64,000 nucleotides of DNA, taken from positions 806,001 through 870,000 of the forward strand of contig OY970271.1 in the NCBI GenBank assembly GCA_963715745.1, read 5' to 3'. The DNA is from CAWGJF01 sp963715745 (lineage in GTDB: Bacteria > Bacteroidota > Ignavibacteria > Ignavibacteriales > Ignavibacteriaceae). Of this stretch, positions 36,187 to 43,824 are shown in pieces. Each line of letters begins with the position of its first letter. Position 1 is the stretch's first letter. The notes below the pieces were generated by a model. It did not search any database, was not told the DNA's origin, and saw only the letters and a list, made by a program, of their open reading frames with translations. The position numbers were made by a program, and so were the translations under genes.

Positions 36187-36551
36187 AAGGAGACAAGTTT
36201 CTTCTGGATATAGTATTTTCAAATCTGATCGGAAATTCAATCAAGTACGGGAAAGAAAACGGAAAAGTAATAGTAACTATGAACAGCGATAAAGAAAATC
36301 TTTTCATCAAAATAACTGATGATGGGCTTGGTATTCCTGAAAAAGATCTGCCCAAAATCTTTAACGACTTCTACAGAGCTTCAAATGTAAAAAAAGTTTC
36401 GGCCGACGGCTCGGGATTAGGATTATCGGTTGTTAAGCAAATTATTGAAAGACACAAGGGAACGATAAAAGCCATAAGTCCTTCTGAAATTGGATCCAAA
36501 GATTATCCTGGAACTACATTTGAAATTTCTTTGCCCTTTAACCACTCTTAA
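36183..36551 (+). CDS. histidine kinase ATPase domain, C-terminal part after the frameshift
   Basis: Open frame continuing the kinase. The N box (LLDIVFSNLIGNSIKYGKENG), G1 (ITDDGLGIPEKDLPKIFNDFYRA) and G2 (SADGSGLGLSVVKQIIERH) of a HATPase_c domain are intact. No good start codon follows the A tract; the first ATG (36279) lies after the N box and could not give a functional domain. Intact coding character on both sides of the shift argues for transcriptional or ribosomal slippage, phase variation or an assembly error over long-term decay. Confidence 0.75.
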   Translation: MKGDKFLLDIVFSNLIGNSIKYGKENGKVIVTMNSDKENLFIKITDDGLGIPEKDLPKIFNDFYRASNVKKVSADGSGLGLSVVKQIIERHKGTIKAISPSEIGSKDYPGTTFEISLPFNHS

Positions 36552-36705
36552 TTAATTTCACAGGATTATTTGTTTTATTATCTATTTAGCTATAACTTGG
36601 CTAAAATTTTTCCGGTGTAACTAAGCCAGAAAGTTATCTCAATTTTTATTATTGTTCCTGAGTTAAACGTCGGACTAATTAATCAGAATCACAAAGGAGT
36701 AATTA

Positions 36706-37455
36706 ATGAAACGATTCCTTTTATTATTTTTTATGATATTTCTTGCTTTTCAAACATTTTCCCTTGTTCAAACCAAACCGCTGCTGTCTGATGCAATTCG
36801 TAAAACAATTGATGAAAAAGGAATTGAAGTTGCAAAAAAGGAATTTGCTGAACAGTATAAATCCCAAAAAGATTTTTATGAAGTTGATATGAAAGGTATT
36901 TCTGAATTAAGTAGAGAATACTCAAAAGCCGGCAATATTCAGGCAGCGGGAGTAGTTATGGCAATTGCAACACCTTACATGCAGGATTTGATAACATCCC
37001 AGATGAATAATCAAAATAATGAATCAGGTCAAAAGCTGGATAAGATGAAGCAAAAGGAGAAACAATTGGAAGAAAAAGATAAGAACACTAAAGAAAATCA
37101 ACCAACCATTGATCAGGGAAAAGCGCGTACTGATTTGGAAAGATTTACAGGACTTTATGCTGATCCCGAAGAAAAAAATGAAAACAGAAAATTGTGGGTG
37201 ATGGTATCGTGTGATGGTTATTTGGTTATTGGTGCATTGTGGGGCGATGTATCACCTTGGTGGATGAAGTCTGAAGGTGACAATATTTTTTCATACGCTG
37301 ATTCATTTACAAAACTAAGTATAAATTTTAAAACTGATGCGAATGGAAAAGCAATTAATATGAACCATAATCTTTCAGGAATGAAATCCCAACTTGAACG
37401 TGTCGGACCACTGCCAGATGACTGGGAACCCTGTTTAGAAAGACCTAAGAGATAA
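36706..37455 (+). CDS. secreted protein of unknown function
   Basis: 249 residues. Signal peptide (FLLLFFMIFLAFQTFSLVQT), a helical region (about 25-100), a Lys/Glu/Gln-rich coiled stretch (LDKMKQKEKQLEEKDKNTKE), and a C-terminal beta domain beginning LERFTGLYADPEEKNENRKLWVMVSCDGYLV, which resembles the small barrel often found behind beta-lactamase-fold enzymes (DUF3471-like). That resemblance is weak. A strong ribosome site (AAGGAG) precedes the ATG. First of the envelope-protein genes in this region. Confidence 0.7.
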   Translation: MKRFLLLFFMIFLAFQTFSLVQTKPLLSDAIRKTIDEKGIEVAKKEFAEQYKSQKDFYEVDMKGISELSREYSKAGNIQAAGVVMAIATPYMQDLITSQMNNQNNESGQKLDKMKQKEKQLEEKDKNTKENQPTIDQGKARTDLERFTGLYADPEEKNENRKLWVMVSCDGYLVIGALWGDVSPWWMKSEGDNIFSYADSFTKLSINFKTDANGKAINMNHNLSGMKSQLERVGPLPDDWEPCLERPKR

Positions 37456-37501
37456 ATTCAGAAATAACGTTAAATCTTAGTACTATATTTTTAGATCTGT
37501 C

Positions 37502-37540
37502 TCGCCCATTTGGTCGCCTTCAACAACAATTTAGTCGAAT
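37502..37540 (+). promoter_or_regulatory. candidate upstream activator site, copy 1
   Basis: CGCCC-ATTT-GGTCG (37503-37516), then 16 bases, then AGTCGAAT (37533-37540). It ends 59 bases before the -24 element at 37599. The same arrangement occurs at 42707-42746. Confidence 0.5.
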
Positions 37541-37598
37541 AAAATAACCCGCATTAACTTTTTATTGATTCTGGAGAATAAAAGTCACTTCTCCTTCA

Positions 37599-37614
37599 CG
37601 GCATAAACTTTGCC
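37599..37614 (+). promoter_or_regulatory. sigma-54-like promoter of the 37639 gene
   Basis: CGGCATAAACTTTGCC: GG-N10-GC with a full TTGC -12 box, the best -12 match in the window. The expected start site is about 15 bases before the ATG, beside the AGGAGG ribosome site. Confidence 0.6.
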
Positions 37615-37638
37615 TTAATTCCCCAGGAGGAAAATAAA

Positions 37639-38010
37639 ATGAAAGCATACATAATAACATTGTTCTTATTCGCCTTTGCAACCAGTTACTCATTCGAAAT
37701 TCAGGATTCAACTAAAAATAAAAATCAGGAACAGGAGCAGGTAAGAGAACAGAATAAAAAGCAAGACAAAAAGCAAAATAAAGAGCAGGATCAGGAATTA
37801 ACCCCTCAGCAAAAAAGGCATCAGGCAAATGCCGGATTAAGACAGCAGGAAGGAAAGAAAAGAATGAAAGATGTTTTTATTGATAAAGATGGGGACGGAA
37901 TTGCCGATACTCGCCAGGGAGGAATGAGCCTGAATAAACTTCGTAAAAGAGTACGCAGCGGAAATCAGGGCTCTGGTGGTAATGGTTCCGGCAACGGTGG
38001 AAAGAGATAA
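37639..38010 (+). CDS. small secreted Gln/Lys-rich protein with a Ca-binding-like motif
   Basis: 123 residues. Signal peptide (AYIITLFLFAFATSYSFE), then a low-complexity Gln/Lys/Glu stretch (NKNQEQEQVREQNKKQDKKQ), one thrombospondin type 3/EF-hand-like loop (FIDKDGDGIADTRQGG) and a Gly/Ser/Asn tail. It has the same architecture as the 230-residue protein at 42877. Function not known; perhaps a Ca-dependent envelope or matrix component. Strong AGGAGG ribosome site. Followed after 6 bases by an outer-membrane protein gene. Confidence 0.7.
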   Translation: MKAYIITLFLFAFATSYSFEIQDSTKNKNQEQEQVREQNKKQDKKQNKEQDQELTPQQKRHQANAGLRQQEGKKRMKDVFIDKDGDGIADTRQGGMSLNKLRKRVRSGNQGSGGNGSGNGGKR

Positions 38011-38016
38011 ACTGAA

Positions 38017-39111
38017 ATGATTAACAAGATTACATTTTTTGCAGTTATCTCTTTTTATTTTTTTTCAACCAGTTTATTTAGCCAGGTTTACTTTTCCCCT
38101 TCGCTTGAAAGCTACTACGATGATAACATTTATAACAATTATTTAGGAGTTTCTGATTTTGTACACAACTTCTCCGGTGAAGTAGGTTATGATATTGAAT
38201 CTGAACGCAACAACTTTGAACTTTACTATTTTGGAAACTATAGTCACTTTATTAAAGAGAGAGATAAATCATCGACTTTTCATAAAATAGGTTTGGTAAA
38301 CACATTTCTTTTTTCTGAGAATGACAACCCATTAAACGTTGGCATTAATTATTTATTAAAAGATAACCAGGGTAATTTTTATATTTATAACTTTAACCAG
38401 ATATCAGCTTATGCAAACTATATGCATTCGTTCAGTGAGACAGATAAATTTCAGCTTGGTGTGATAGGTAACAGAATTGAATACAAAAATTTCTCTTTGT
38501 TTTCACATTATCAATTTAAAGCATTCATTCGTTCAATAAATAATTTTGAAAGTAAAACTTCGCTGATTTCCGGTTTTGAAGTAGATCAGAAGAATTACAT
38601 TGAAAAGTTGAAACAAGAGGGTCTGACAGACAATATTTTACAGGCAAAACTCTACCTTCAACTAGGACAAAGTCTGACTGATAATTTAGGAACAAGCGCT
38701 TATGTATTTTTCAGGAAAAATCTTGAAAGCGGAAATAGGTATTTCACTGACCAGGAATTTGTTTTTTATGAGGAAGAGATTTTCAATGATCTCTATTCCA
38801 ACGAAGGCATTGAGACAGGATTAAGCATATCTTATTTGTTTTCTCCTTCGGTTCTGTGGAAAATTGCCGGAAGGTACGAAACAAGAAACTTTACCGATTT
38901 GACAGCGGTTGATGTTAATGGAAATAACTTGGATCTATTACGAAAAGATACTCAGTTTTCAATCGGGCTTTCTTTAGACTTTGGATTAGGTTATGTCCTC
39001 GACGGGCTATCCCTGACTGCAAATTATAATTACATCAGGAACACTTCAAACGATTATTATTACGATTACACAAATAATCTTTTTGCTATCGGGTTAAATT
39101 TTGATTTTTGA
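38017..39111 (+). CDS. outer-membrane beta-barrel protein
   Basis: 364 residues with a signal peptide (ITFFAVISFYFFSTSLFSQ) and alternating amphipathic strands throughout (YFSPSLESYYDDNIYNNYLG ... FSIGLSLDFGLGYVLDGLSLTANYNYI), ending in Phe (FAIGLNFDF), the usual C-terminal signal for BAM insertion. No specific family recognised. It is co-directional with and 6 bases after the Gln-rich gene, so the two are probably made together. Confidence 0.75.
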   Translation: MINKITFFAVISFYFFSTSLFSQVYFSPSLESYYDDNIYNNYLGVSDFVHNFSGEVGYDIESERNNFELYYFGNYSHFIKERDKSSTFHKIGLVNTFLFSENDNPLNVGINYLLKDNQGNFYIYNFNQISAYANYMHSFSETDKFQLGVIGNRIEYKNFSLFSHYQFKAFIRSINNFESKTSLISGFEVDQKNYIEKLKQEGLTDNILQAKLYLQLGQSLTDNLGTSAYVFFRKNLESGNRYFTDQEFVFYEEEIFNDLYSNEGIETGLSISYLFSPSVLWKIAGRYETRNFTDLTAVDVNGNNLDLLRKDTQFSIGLSLDFGLGYVLDGLSLTANYNYIRNTSNDYYYDYTNNLFAIGLNFDF

Positions 39112-39151
39112 TTTTAACTTATAGTAGTAGTTCAGGGTTTTATATTGAAAA

Positions 39152-39220
39152 GTCATTCCTGTGAAAACAGGAATCTATAATCTCAAAATTAAAGCAAATT
39201 ACCACTTCCGTGGGAATGAC
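39152..39220. repeat. MITE-like repeat between convergent genes
   Basis: Terminal inverted repeats GTCATTCC (39152-39159) and GGAATGAC (39213-39220) enclose a perfect hairpin ATTCCTGT/ACAGGAAT with a GAAA loop (39155-39174). It may serve as the terminator for both flanking genes. Confidence 0.6.
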
Positions 39221-39232
39221 ATTAGCAGGTTA

Positions 39233-40597
39233 TTAATGTTTGATATTATACTTCTTTAATTTGTAGCGAAGATTTCTTTCTGTTAAGCCCAGTATTTTTC
39301 CGGCTTTGGTTTGATTGCCTTCGCTTTCCAGCAGTGCATCGTATATTAATTTCTTTTCCAAAGCTTCAATCTGCTCAGGTAAAGTTCCTTCTCCGGCTGG
39401 TACCAGTGATTTTTCTTCTTGAAAGCCTTTTATATTCATTGGTAAATCTTCAACTGTAATCATACTTCCTCTTGTTAAAACCACAGCCCGTTCAACTATG
39501 TTTTCAAGTTCACGAACATTTCCGGGATAGTTGTACTTCATTAAAAGATCTATTGCTTCTTTTGAGAACTCTAACCCCTTTTTGTTGTTTTCATTTGAAT
39601 ATTTTTCAAGAAAATTTTCAATTAGTGGAAGAATGTCATCTTTCCTTTCCCTCAATGAAGGAACATTTATCGAAACTACATTCAAACGGTAAAATAAATC
39701 CTCCCTGAATGCCCCATCTTTAATTTTCTTTTCAAGATTTTGGTTCGTTGCTGCAATTATTCTTACATCTACGTCAATTCTTTCTGTTCCGCCAACTCTT
39801 TCAAACTGATGTTCCTGCAATACTCTTAATAGCTTAACCTGAATTGATTGAGGAATATCTCCAACTTCATCCATAAAGATTGTACCGCTGTGTGCAATTT
39901 CAAATCTCCCCTTCTTCATTTTGTCTGCACCGGTAAATGCGCCTTTCTCATGTCCGAACAATTCACTTTCAAGCAAAGTTTCTGTTAGCGCCGGAACATT
40001 TACAGCTATGAATGGGTTATCTTTTCTTGGGCTCATATAATGAATTGCTTTTGCAAGAACTTCTTTACCAGTTCCATTTTCTCCGGTAATAAGAACATTT
40101 GCTTTGCTATCGGCTACTCTTGCCGCCAGGTTTATTACTTCTTCCATCTTTTGGGATTGAGAAACGATGGAAGAAATTTTATACTTGGCCTGAAGCTGAG
40201 TTTTTAATAATTGATTTTCGGATTTTAGATTTTTGTGTTCTATTATTCTTTCAATCATCAAATCAAGTTCATCTAAATCAACTGGTTTTGAAATATAATC
40301 GAAAGCACCAAGCAGCATTGCTTTTACTGCATTTTCAACAGTTCCATAAGCAGTAACGATTACAAAACTGATTTCGGGATTTATTTTTTTAACTTCTTCA
40401 AGAACTTCAATACCATTTAAATCCGGCATTTTAAAATCAGAGAAAATTATGTCAATCTGGTTTGAGTTTGCAGTTTCAATACCTTCTTTCCCTGATGAAG
40501 CCGAGAAAATTTTGTAACCTTTTTTCTTCAGATATCCCGTGAGGATATCCCTCTGGGCAGCTTCGTCATCAATTACTAAAATGTTGTGGTTTCTCAT
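39233..40597 (-). CDS. NtrC-family sigma-54-dependent response regulator
   Basis: 454 residues. Receiver domain with Asp54 (IIFSDFKMPD). AAA+ domain with Walker A GENGTGKEVLAKAIH, the sigma-54-contacting loop ELFGHEKGAFTGADK and Walker B GTIFMDEVGDIP. C-terminal Fis-type helix-turn-helix (GNQTKAGKILGLTERNLRYKLKKYNI). It should activate sigma-54 promoters after phosphorylation by the overlapping kinase gene. The sigma-54-like sites at 37599 and 42806 flank this gene pair and are the obvious candidate targets. Confidence 0.95.
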   Translation of the reverse strand: MRNHNILVIDDEAAQRDILTGYLKKKGYKIFSASSGKEGIETANSNQIDIIFSDFKMPDLNGIEVLEEVKKINPEISFVIVTAYGTVENAVKAMLLGAFDYISKPVDLDELDLMIERIIEHKNLKSENQLLKTQLQAKYKISSIVSQSQKMEEVINLAARVADSKANVLITGENGTGKEVLAKAIHYMSPRKDNPFIAVNVPALTETLLESELFGHEKGAFTGADKMKKGRFEIAHSGTIFMDEVGDIPQSIQVKLLRVLQEHQFERVGGTERIDVDVRIIAATNQNLEKKIKDGAFREDLFYRLNVVSINVPSLRERKDDILPLIENFLEKYSNENNKKGLEFSKEAIDLLMKYNYPGNVRELENIVERAVVLTRGSMITVEDLPMNIKGFQEEKSLVPAGEGTLPEQIEALEKKLIYDALLESEGNQTKAGKILGLTERNLRYKLKKYNIKH

Positions 40598-42618
40598 TTT
40601 TGTGGTATGCTTATTTTAAATTTTGTTTGCTTATTCAATTCGCTGATAACTTCAATTGTTCCGTTATGCTCAGCAATAATCTTTTGGACAATGCTCAAAC
40701 CAAGTCCGGTTCCTTCGGGTTTTGTAGTATAATAAAGATCAAAAATTTTATTCCTGATAATTTCAGGAATTCCTTTCCCGTTATCAGTTATTTCAATAAT
40801 CAAAGCATTACCTTTTCTAAAATAATTGATTTCTACTTTACCACCCTGTTGCACTGCATCAATTGCGTTCTGAATAAGATTCAGTAAAGATTGTTTTATT
40901 AACTCAGGATCAATCAGCATTTCAAATGATGGATCAGAAAATATTTTTAACTGTACATCTCTCAACTTTGCCTGCTCTGAAAACAATCTATAAATATCAT
41001 CAAAGAATTCTTTTGAATTTACCTTTTTTAGCTGTATATCAAGAGGTTTTGCGTAACTGAGAAATTGTGTGATAATTTTGTTAATTCTTGTAACTTCATT
41101 CCTTAGAAGTGAAGTAATGTTGTGGTATTCTTCCGATTCGTTTTCTACTTTAAATTCTTTGTCAAGCCGCTGGGCAATCATCCCGATTGCATTTATCGGA
41201 TTCCTGATTTCGTGTGCAACACCAGATGCAAGTTCACCCATTGCTGAAAGCTTCTCTTTTCGCTTTGATTCTTCTTCAAGTCTATGTGCTTCTGTAAAAT
41301 CATTTATTACAATTATGTAATTATCCATTCCGTCGTCATCTTTATTTAGTGTAAAGTTCAGATTAAGATATTTTAATTCATCCTTGATTGAAGTCTCAAT
41401 CGAAACATCTGTGTATTTATCATCATTGTTTTTACAAAAATCATTTAGTGCATTTGAAATGGCGGAAGACAATTCGGAAATGTCTCTGTTTAATACTTCG
41501 TCTTCATTTTTCTTGAAAAGCTGTTGTGATGATTTGTTGAACAGAGTTATTTCCTTTTGCTCATCAACTACAATTACTGCCTCGCCCATATTCTCAAGAA
41601 CAGTTGATGTAAATGATTTGAACTTTTTGAACTCGTTTGACACGGTTCTGAGATTTTGTGTGGTGAATATTATGCTAAGAACAACAACACCAATTGCAGC
41701 AAGAACGAGCGAAATAATTATCAAACGTCTTATCATTCTATCTTCAACTGCACTTACTTCATCAAGTGATAATCCGATTCTGAAAATACCGATTATCTCA
41801 CCATCATATTCTAGTCGCTTAACTGTTTCAAAAACCTCGTGATTTTTAAACTCGTGATTTCTGGTAAAAATCTCATCTGATTTTATTGCAGAGATTAAAA
41901 AAGGATCTGAGCCAATTGAATTCATGGTATCGACTGATGATCCTGCAGCAAGAATTCCAAGTGAATCCTGCAAAACGATATATTCAATTCCCTGATTGTC
42001 AGATATATCCCTTATTATTTTTCCCAGCCCGATTCTTTTTCTGAACTCCAGAAATTCTTCAGCATTCATATTAATTACAATTGCCCCTTTTTTATTTGAA
42101 CGGGCAACAGCGACTGCAAATCTTTGTCCATCTGTGAATTCAGCGTTTTTCAAACCGATAACAAATTCATCCAAACCCTCTTTAAGAATTGGTTTAAGCT
42201 CTTCATATCTATTAATATTTTCTTCTCCGTGCGGATGGTTTTCTTCCGGAAGCCTGTTGGAAAGAATTCGTGTGCCATCTTTATTAAATACATTAATTCT
42301 GTAGAGGTAATTCTCTTTTCCTATATCAACTAATTTCTTGTGAGTTAGTAAATTAAGACTGTCCAGAGCTTTTATGAGTCGCGCATTATTAATTAATCTT
42401 TCTGTTATAAGATTTTCAATCTCTTCACTTGAGTTAAGAGCATTTATGCTGCTTTGATTTACCGTTTCTATAAGGGAAGAAGCTTGTTCATTAAGCAGGT
42501 GAAAAATTTCTTCTTTGCTTTGTCGAAGCTCTATGAAAGCCGATAATACCATTAGTGCGCCGACAATGATTGCCACTGTGACAATTAGTTTTGGTTGAAG
42601 TTTATTGAGAAAATTCAT
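40594..42618 (-). CDS. NtrB/AtoS-type membrane histidine kinase
   Basis: 674 residues from the ATG; a TTG two codons earlier is possible. TM1 about 12-30, a periplasmic sensor of about 270 residues, TM2 about 300-322, a PAS-like domain (FTSTVLENMGEAVIVVDEQKEITLFN), HisKA with His471 in SGVAHEIRNPINAIGM, and HATPase with NLIQNAIDAV, DNGKGIPE and EGTGLGLSIVQKI. The large periplasmic region suggests sensing outside the inner membrane. The stop overlaps the regulator start by 4 bases, so kinase and regulator are an operon. Confidence 0.93.
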   Translation of the reverse strand: MNFLNKLQPKLIVTVAIIVGALMVLSAFIELRQSKEEIFHLLNEQASSLIETVNQSSINALNSSEEIENLITERLINNARLIKALDSLNLLTHKKLVDIGKENYLYRINVFNKDGTRILSNRLPEENHPHGEENINRYEELKPILKEGLDEFVIGLKNAEFTDGQRFAVAVARSNKKGAIVINMNAEEFLEFRKRIGLGKIIRDISDNQGIEYIVLQDSLGILAAGSSVDTMNSIGSDPFLISAIKSDEIFTRNHEFKNHEVFETVKRLEYDGEIIGIFRIGLSLDEVSAVEDRMIRRLIIISLVLAAIGVVVLSIIFTTQNLRTVSNEFKKFKSFTSTVLENMGEAVIVVDEQKEITLFNKSSQQLFKKNEDEVLNRDISELSSAISNALNDFCKNNDDKYTDVSIETSIKDELKYLNLNFTLNKDDDGMDNYIIVINDFTEAHRLEEESKRKEKLSAMGELASGVAHEIRNPINAIGMIAQRLDKEFKVENESEEYHNITSLLRNEVTRINKIITQFLSYAKPLDIQLKKVNSKEFFDDIYRLFSEQAKLRDVQLKIFSDPSFEMLIDPELIKQSLLNLIQNAIDAVQQGGKVEINYFRKGNALIIEITDNGKGIPEIIRNKIFDLYYTTKPEGTGLGLSIVQKIIAEHNGTIEVISELNKQTKFKISIPQK

Positions 42619-42706
42619 ATTCAAAATTAATCAGAATTACTTCAATAATTAATCCATTACAGTTCAATATGATTCAAGTAAATAGTAAATGATTCTTAAC
42701 TGTTGT

Positions 42707-42746
42707 TCGTCCACAAGGTCGTGTTTCTTCGCCCTTAAAGTCGAAT
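42707..42746 (+). promoter_or_regulatory. candidate upstream activator site, copy 2
   Basis: CGTCC-ACAA-GGTCG (42708-42721), then 17 bases, then AGTCGAAT (42739-42746). It ends 60 bases before the -24 element at 42806. It lies in the divergent region between the kinase gene and the Gln-rich gene, so it could also control the two-component operon. Confidence 0.5.
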
Positions 42747-42805
42747 CAAAATTTTTTTCCACCTGAAAAAGTTATTTCCCGGCTTAAATTAAAAGATTTT
42801 GTCCT

Positions 42806-42821
42806 TGGCATATCCATTGAA
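42806..42821 (+). promoter_or_regulatory. sigma-54-like promoter of the 42877 gene
   Basis: TGGCATATCCATTGAA: GG-N10-GA, -24 box TGGCAT and -12 box TTGA. Shares TGGCATA-N4-TTGAA with the element at 46690. Confidence 0.55.
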
Positions 42822-42876
42822 CAAATCATTTCAAACATAATTTATTAAACAATAACTAATAAAAGGAAAAATAAAA

Positions 42877-43569
42877 ATGAACTCAGTTATAAAATCTCTG
42901 ATAACACTTTTAATGATTATTTCATTTTCAGGATTATTATTTGCTCAGTCTGATCCTGTTCAAAACAAAGAACAAAAAAAGGAACAAACACAGGTAAAGG
43001 AAGAAACCCAGAGCAAGGTTCAATCACAAATTCAGGTTAAATCTGAAGGTGATCCTCAGACACAGTTGAAGACTCAAACACAAACCAAGGTCAAAGAACA
43101 AACCAAAAACCAGTTGAAGAATCAAATTAAAAACCAAAACCAGGTTCATGGAAATCAGTTCATAGATCTAAATGGAGATGGTTACAATGATAATGCACCT
43201 GATGCAGATGGTGACGGAATTCCAAACGGCAGAGATGAAGACTATACCGGTGGAAAATTCAGAAAAGGTGCAGACGGTTCAAAAGGATTTGTTGATCTTA
43301 ACGGTGACGGAATAAATGATAATGCAATCGATTCTGATGGCGATGGAATTCCAAATGGTCAGGATCCTGATTATGTAAAACCAAAAGACGGAACAGGCAG
43401 TCAGTTCAAAAAAGGGAATGGCAACAAACAAAACGGAAACAGGTTTGGTCCGAATGATGGAACTGGCAACAGCGGTATTGGTCCTAAAGATGGGACAGGA
43501 TATGGAAGCGGTTCAGGCAGCGGTAATTGTGATGGCACAGGTCCAAAAGGTAAACGAGGCGGTAGATAA
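42877..43569 (+). CDS. secreted Gln/Lys-rich protein with thrombospondin type 3-like repeats
   Basis: 230 residues. Signal peptide (SLITLLMIISFSGLLFAQ), a long Gln/Lys/Thr low-complexity segment (about 25-90), then two nearly identical calcium-loop units: FIDLNGDGYNDNAPDADGDG followed by IPNGRDEDY, and FVDLNGDGINDNAIDSDGDG followed by IPNGQDPDY. A Gly/Asn-rich tail ends in GKRGGR. It is the longer relative of the protein at 37639, and both have matching promoter architecture. Probably extracellular or periplasmic and Ca2+-binding; biological role unknown. Confidence 0.75.
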   Translation: MNSVIKSLITLLMIISFSGLLFAQSDPVQNKEQKKEQTQVKEETQSKVQSQIQVKSEGDPQTQLKTQTQTKVKEQTKNQLKNQIKNQNQVHGNQFIDLNGDGYNDNAPDADGDGIPNGRDEDYTGGKFRKGADGSKGFVDLNGDGINDNAIDSDGDGIPNGQDPDYVKPKDGTGSQFKKGNGNKQNGNRFGPNDGTGNSGIGPKDGTGYGSGSGSGNCDGTGPKGKRGGR

Positions 43570-43590
43570 TAGCCCTTATAAAAAATAAGT

Positions 43591-43620
43591 GGACGATCAG
43601 CGATGGTCGTCCTCTTTTTA
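43591..43620 (+). terminator. intrinsic terminator after the 42877 gene
   Basis: GGACGA (43591-43596) / TCGTCC (43607-43612) followed by TCTTTTTA. Confidence 0.8.
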
Positions 43621-43824
43621 TTTTATAATTATCAACAATTAATCAATGTGTTACTAAATATCAATAAATGTTAATATGTTTAATCAGTAAATGTAAATAA
43701 TGCAGGGGAATCCAACTTGATAGTACTGAATCGTAAAATCACTTATCTCACTTACTTGCATTTCCAATCATTATTGTCTTCAAACGAACAATCTTTTACT
43801 AATTCTTTTTTATGGAGGACGCAT

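Noticed and set aside
36595..36613. TTGGCTAAAATTTTTCC as another sigma-54 promoter ahead of 36706
   Set aside because: It has GG with the right spacing but lacks G at the -12 position, so it is below the others in quality.
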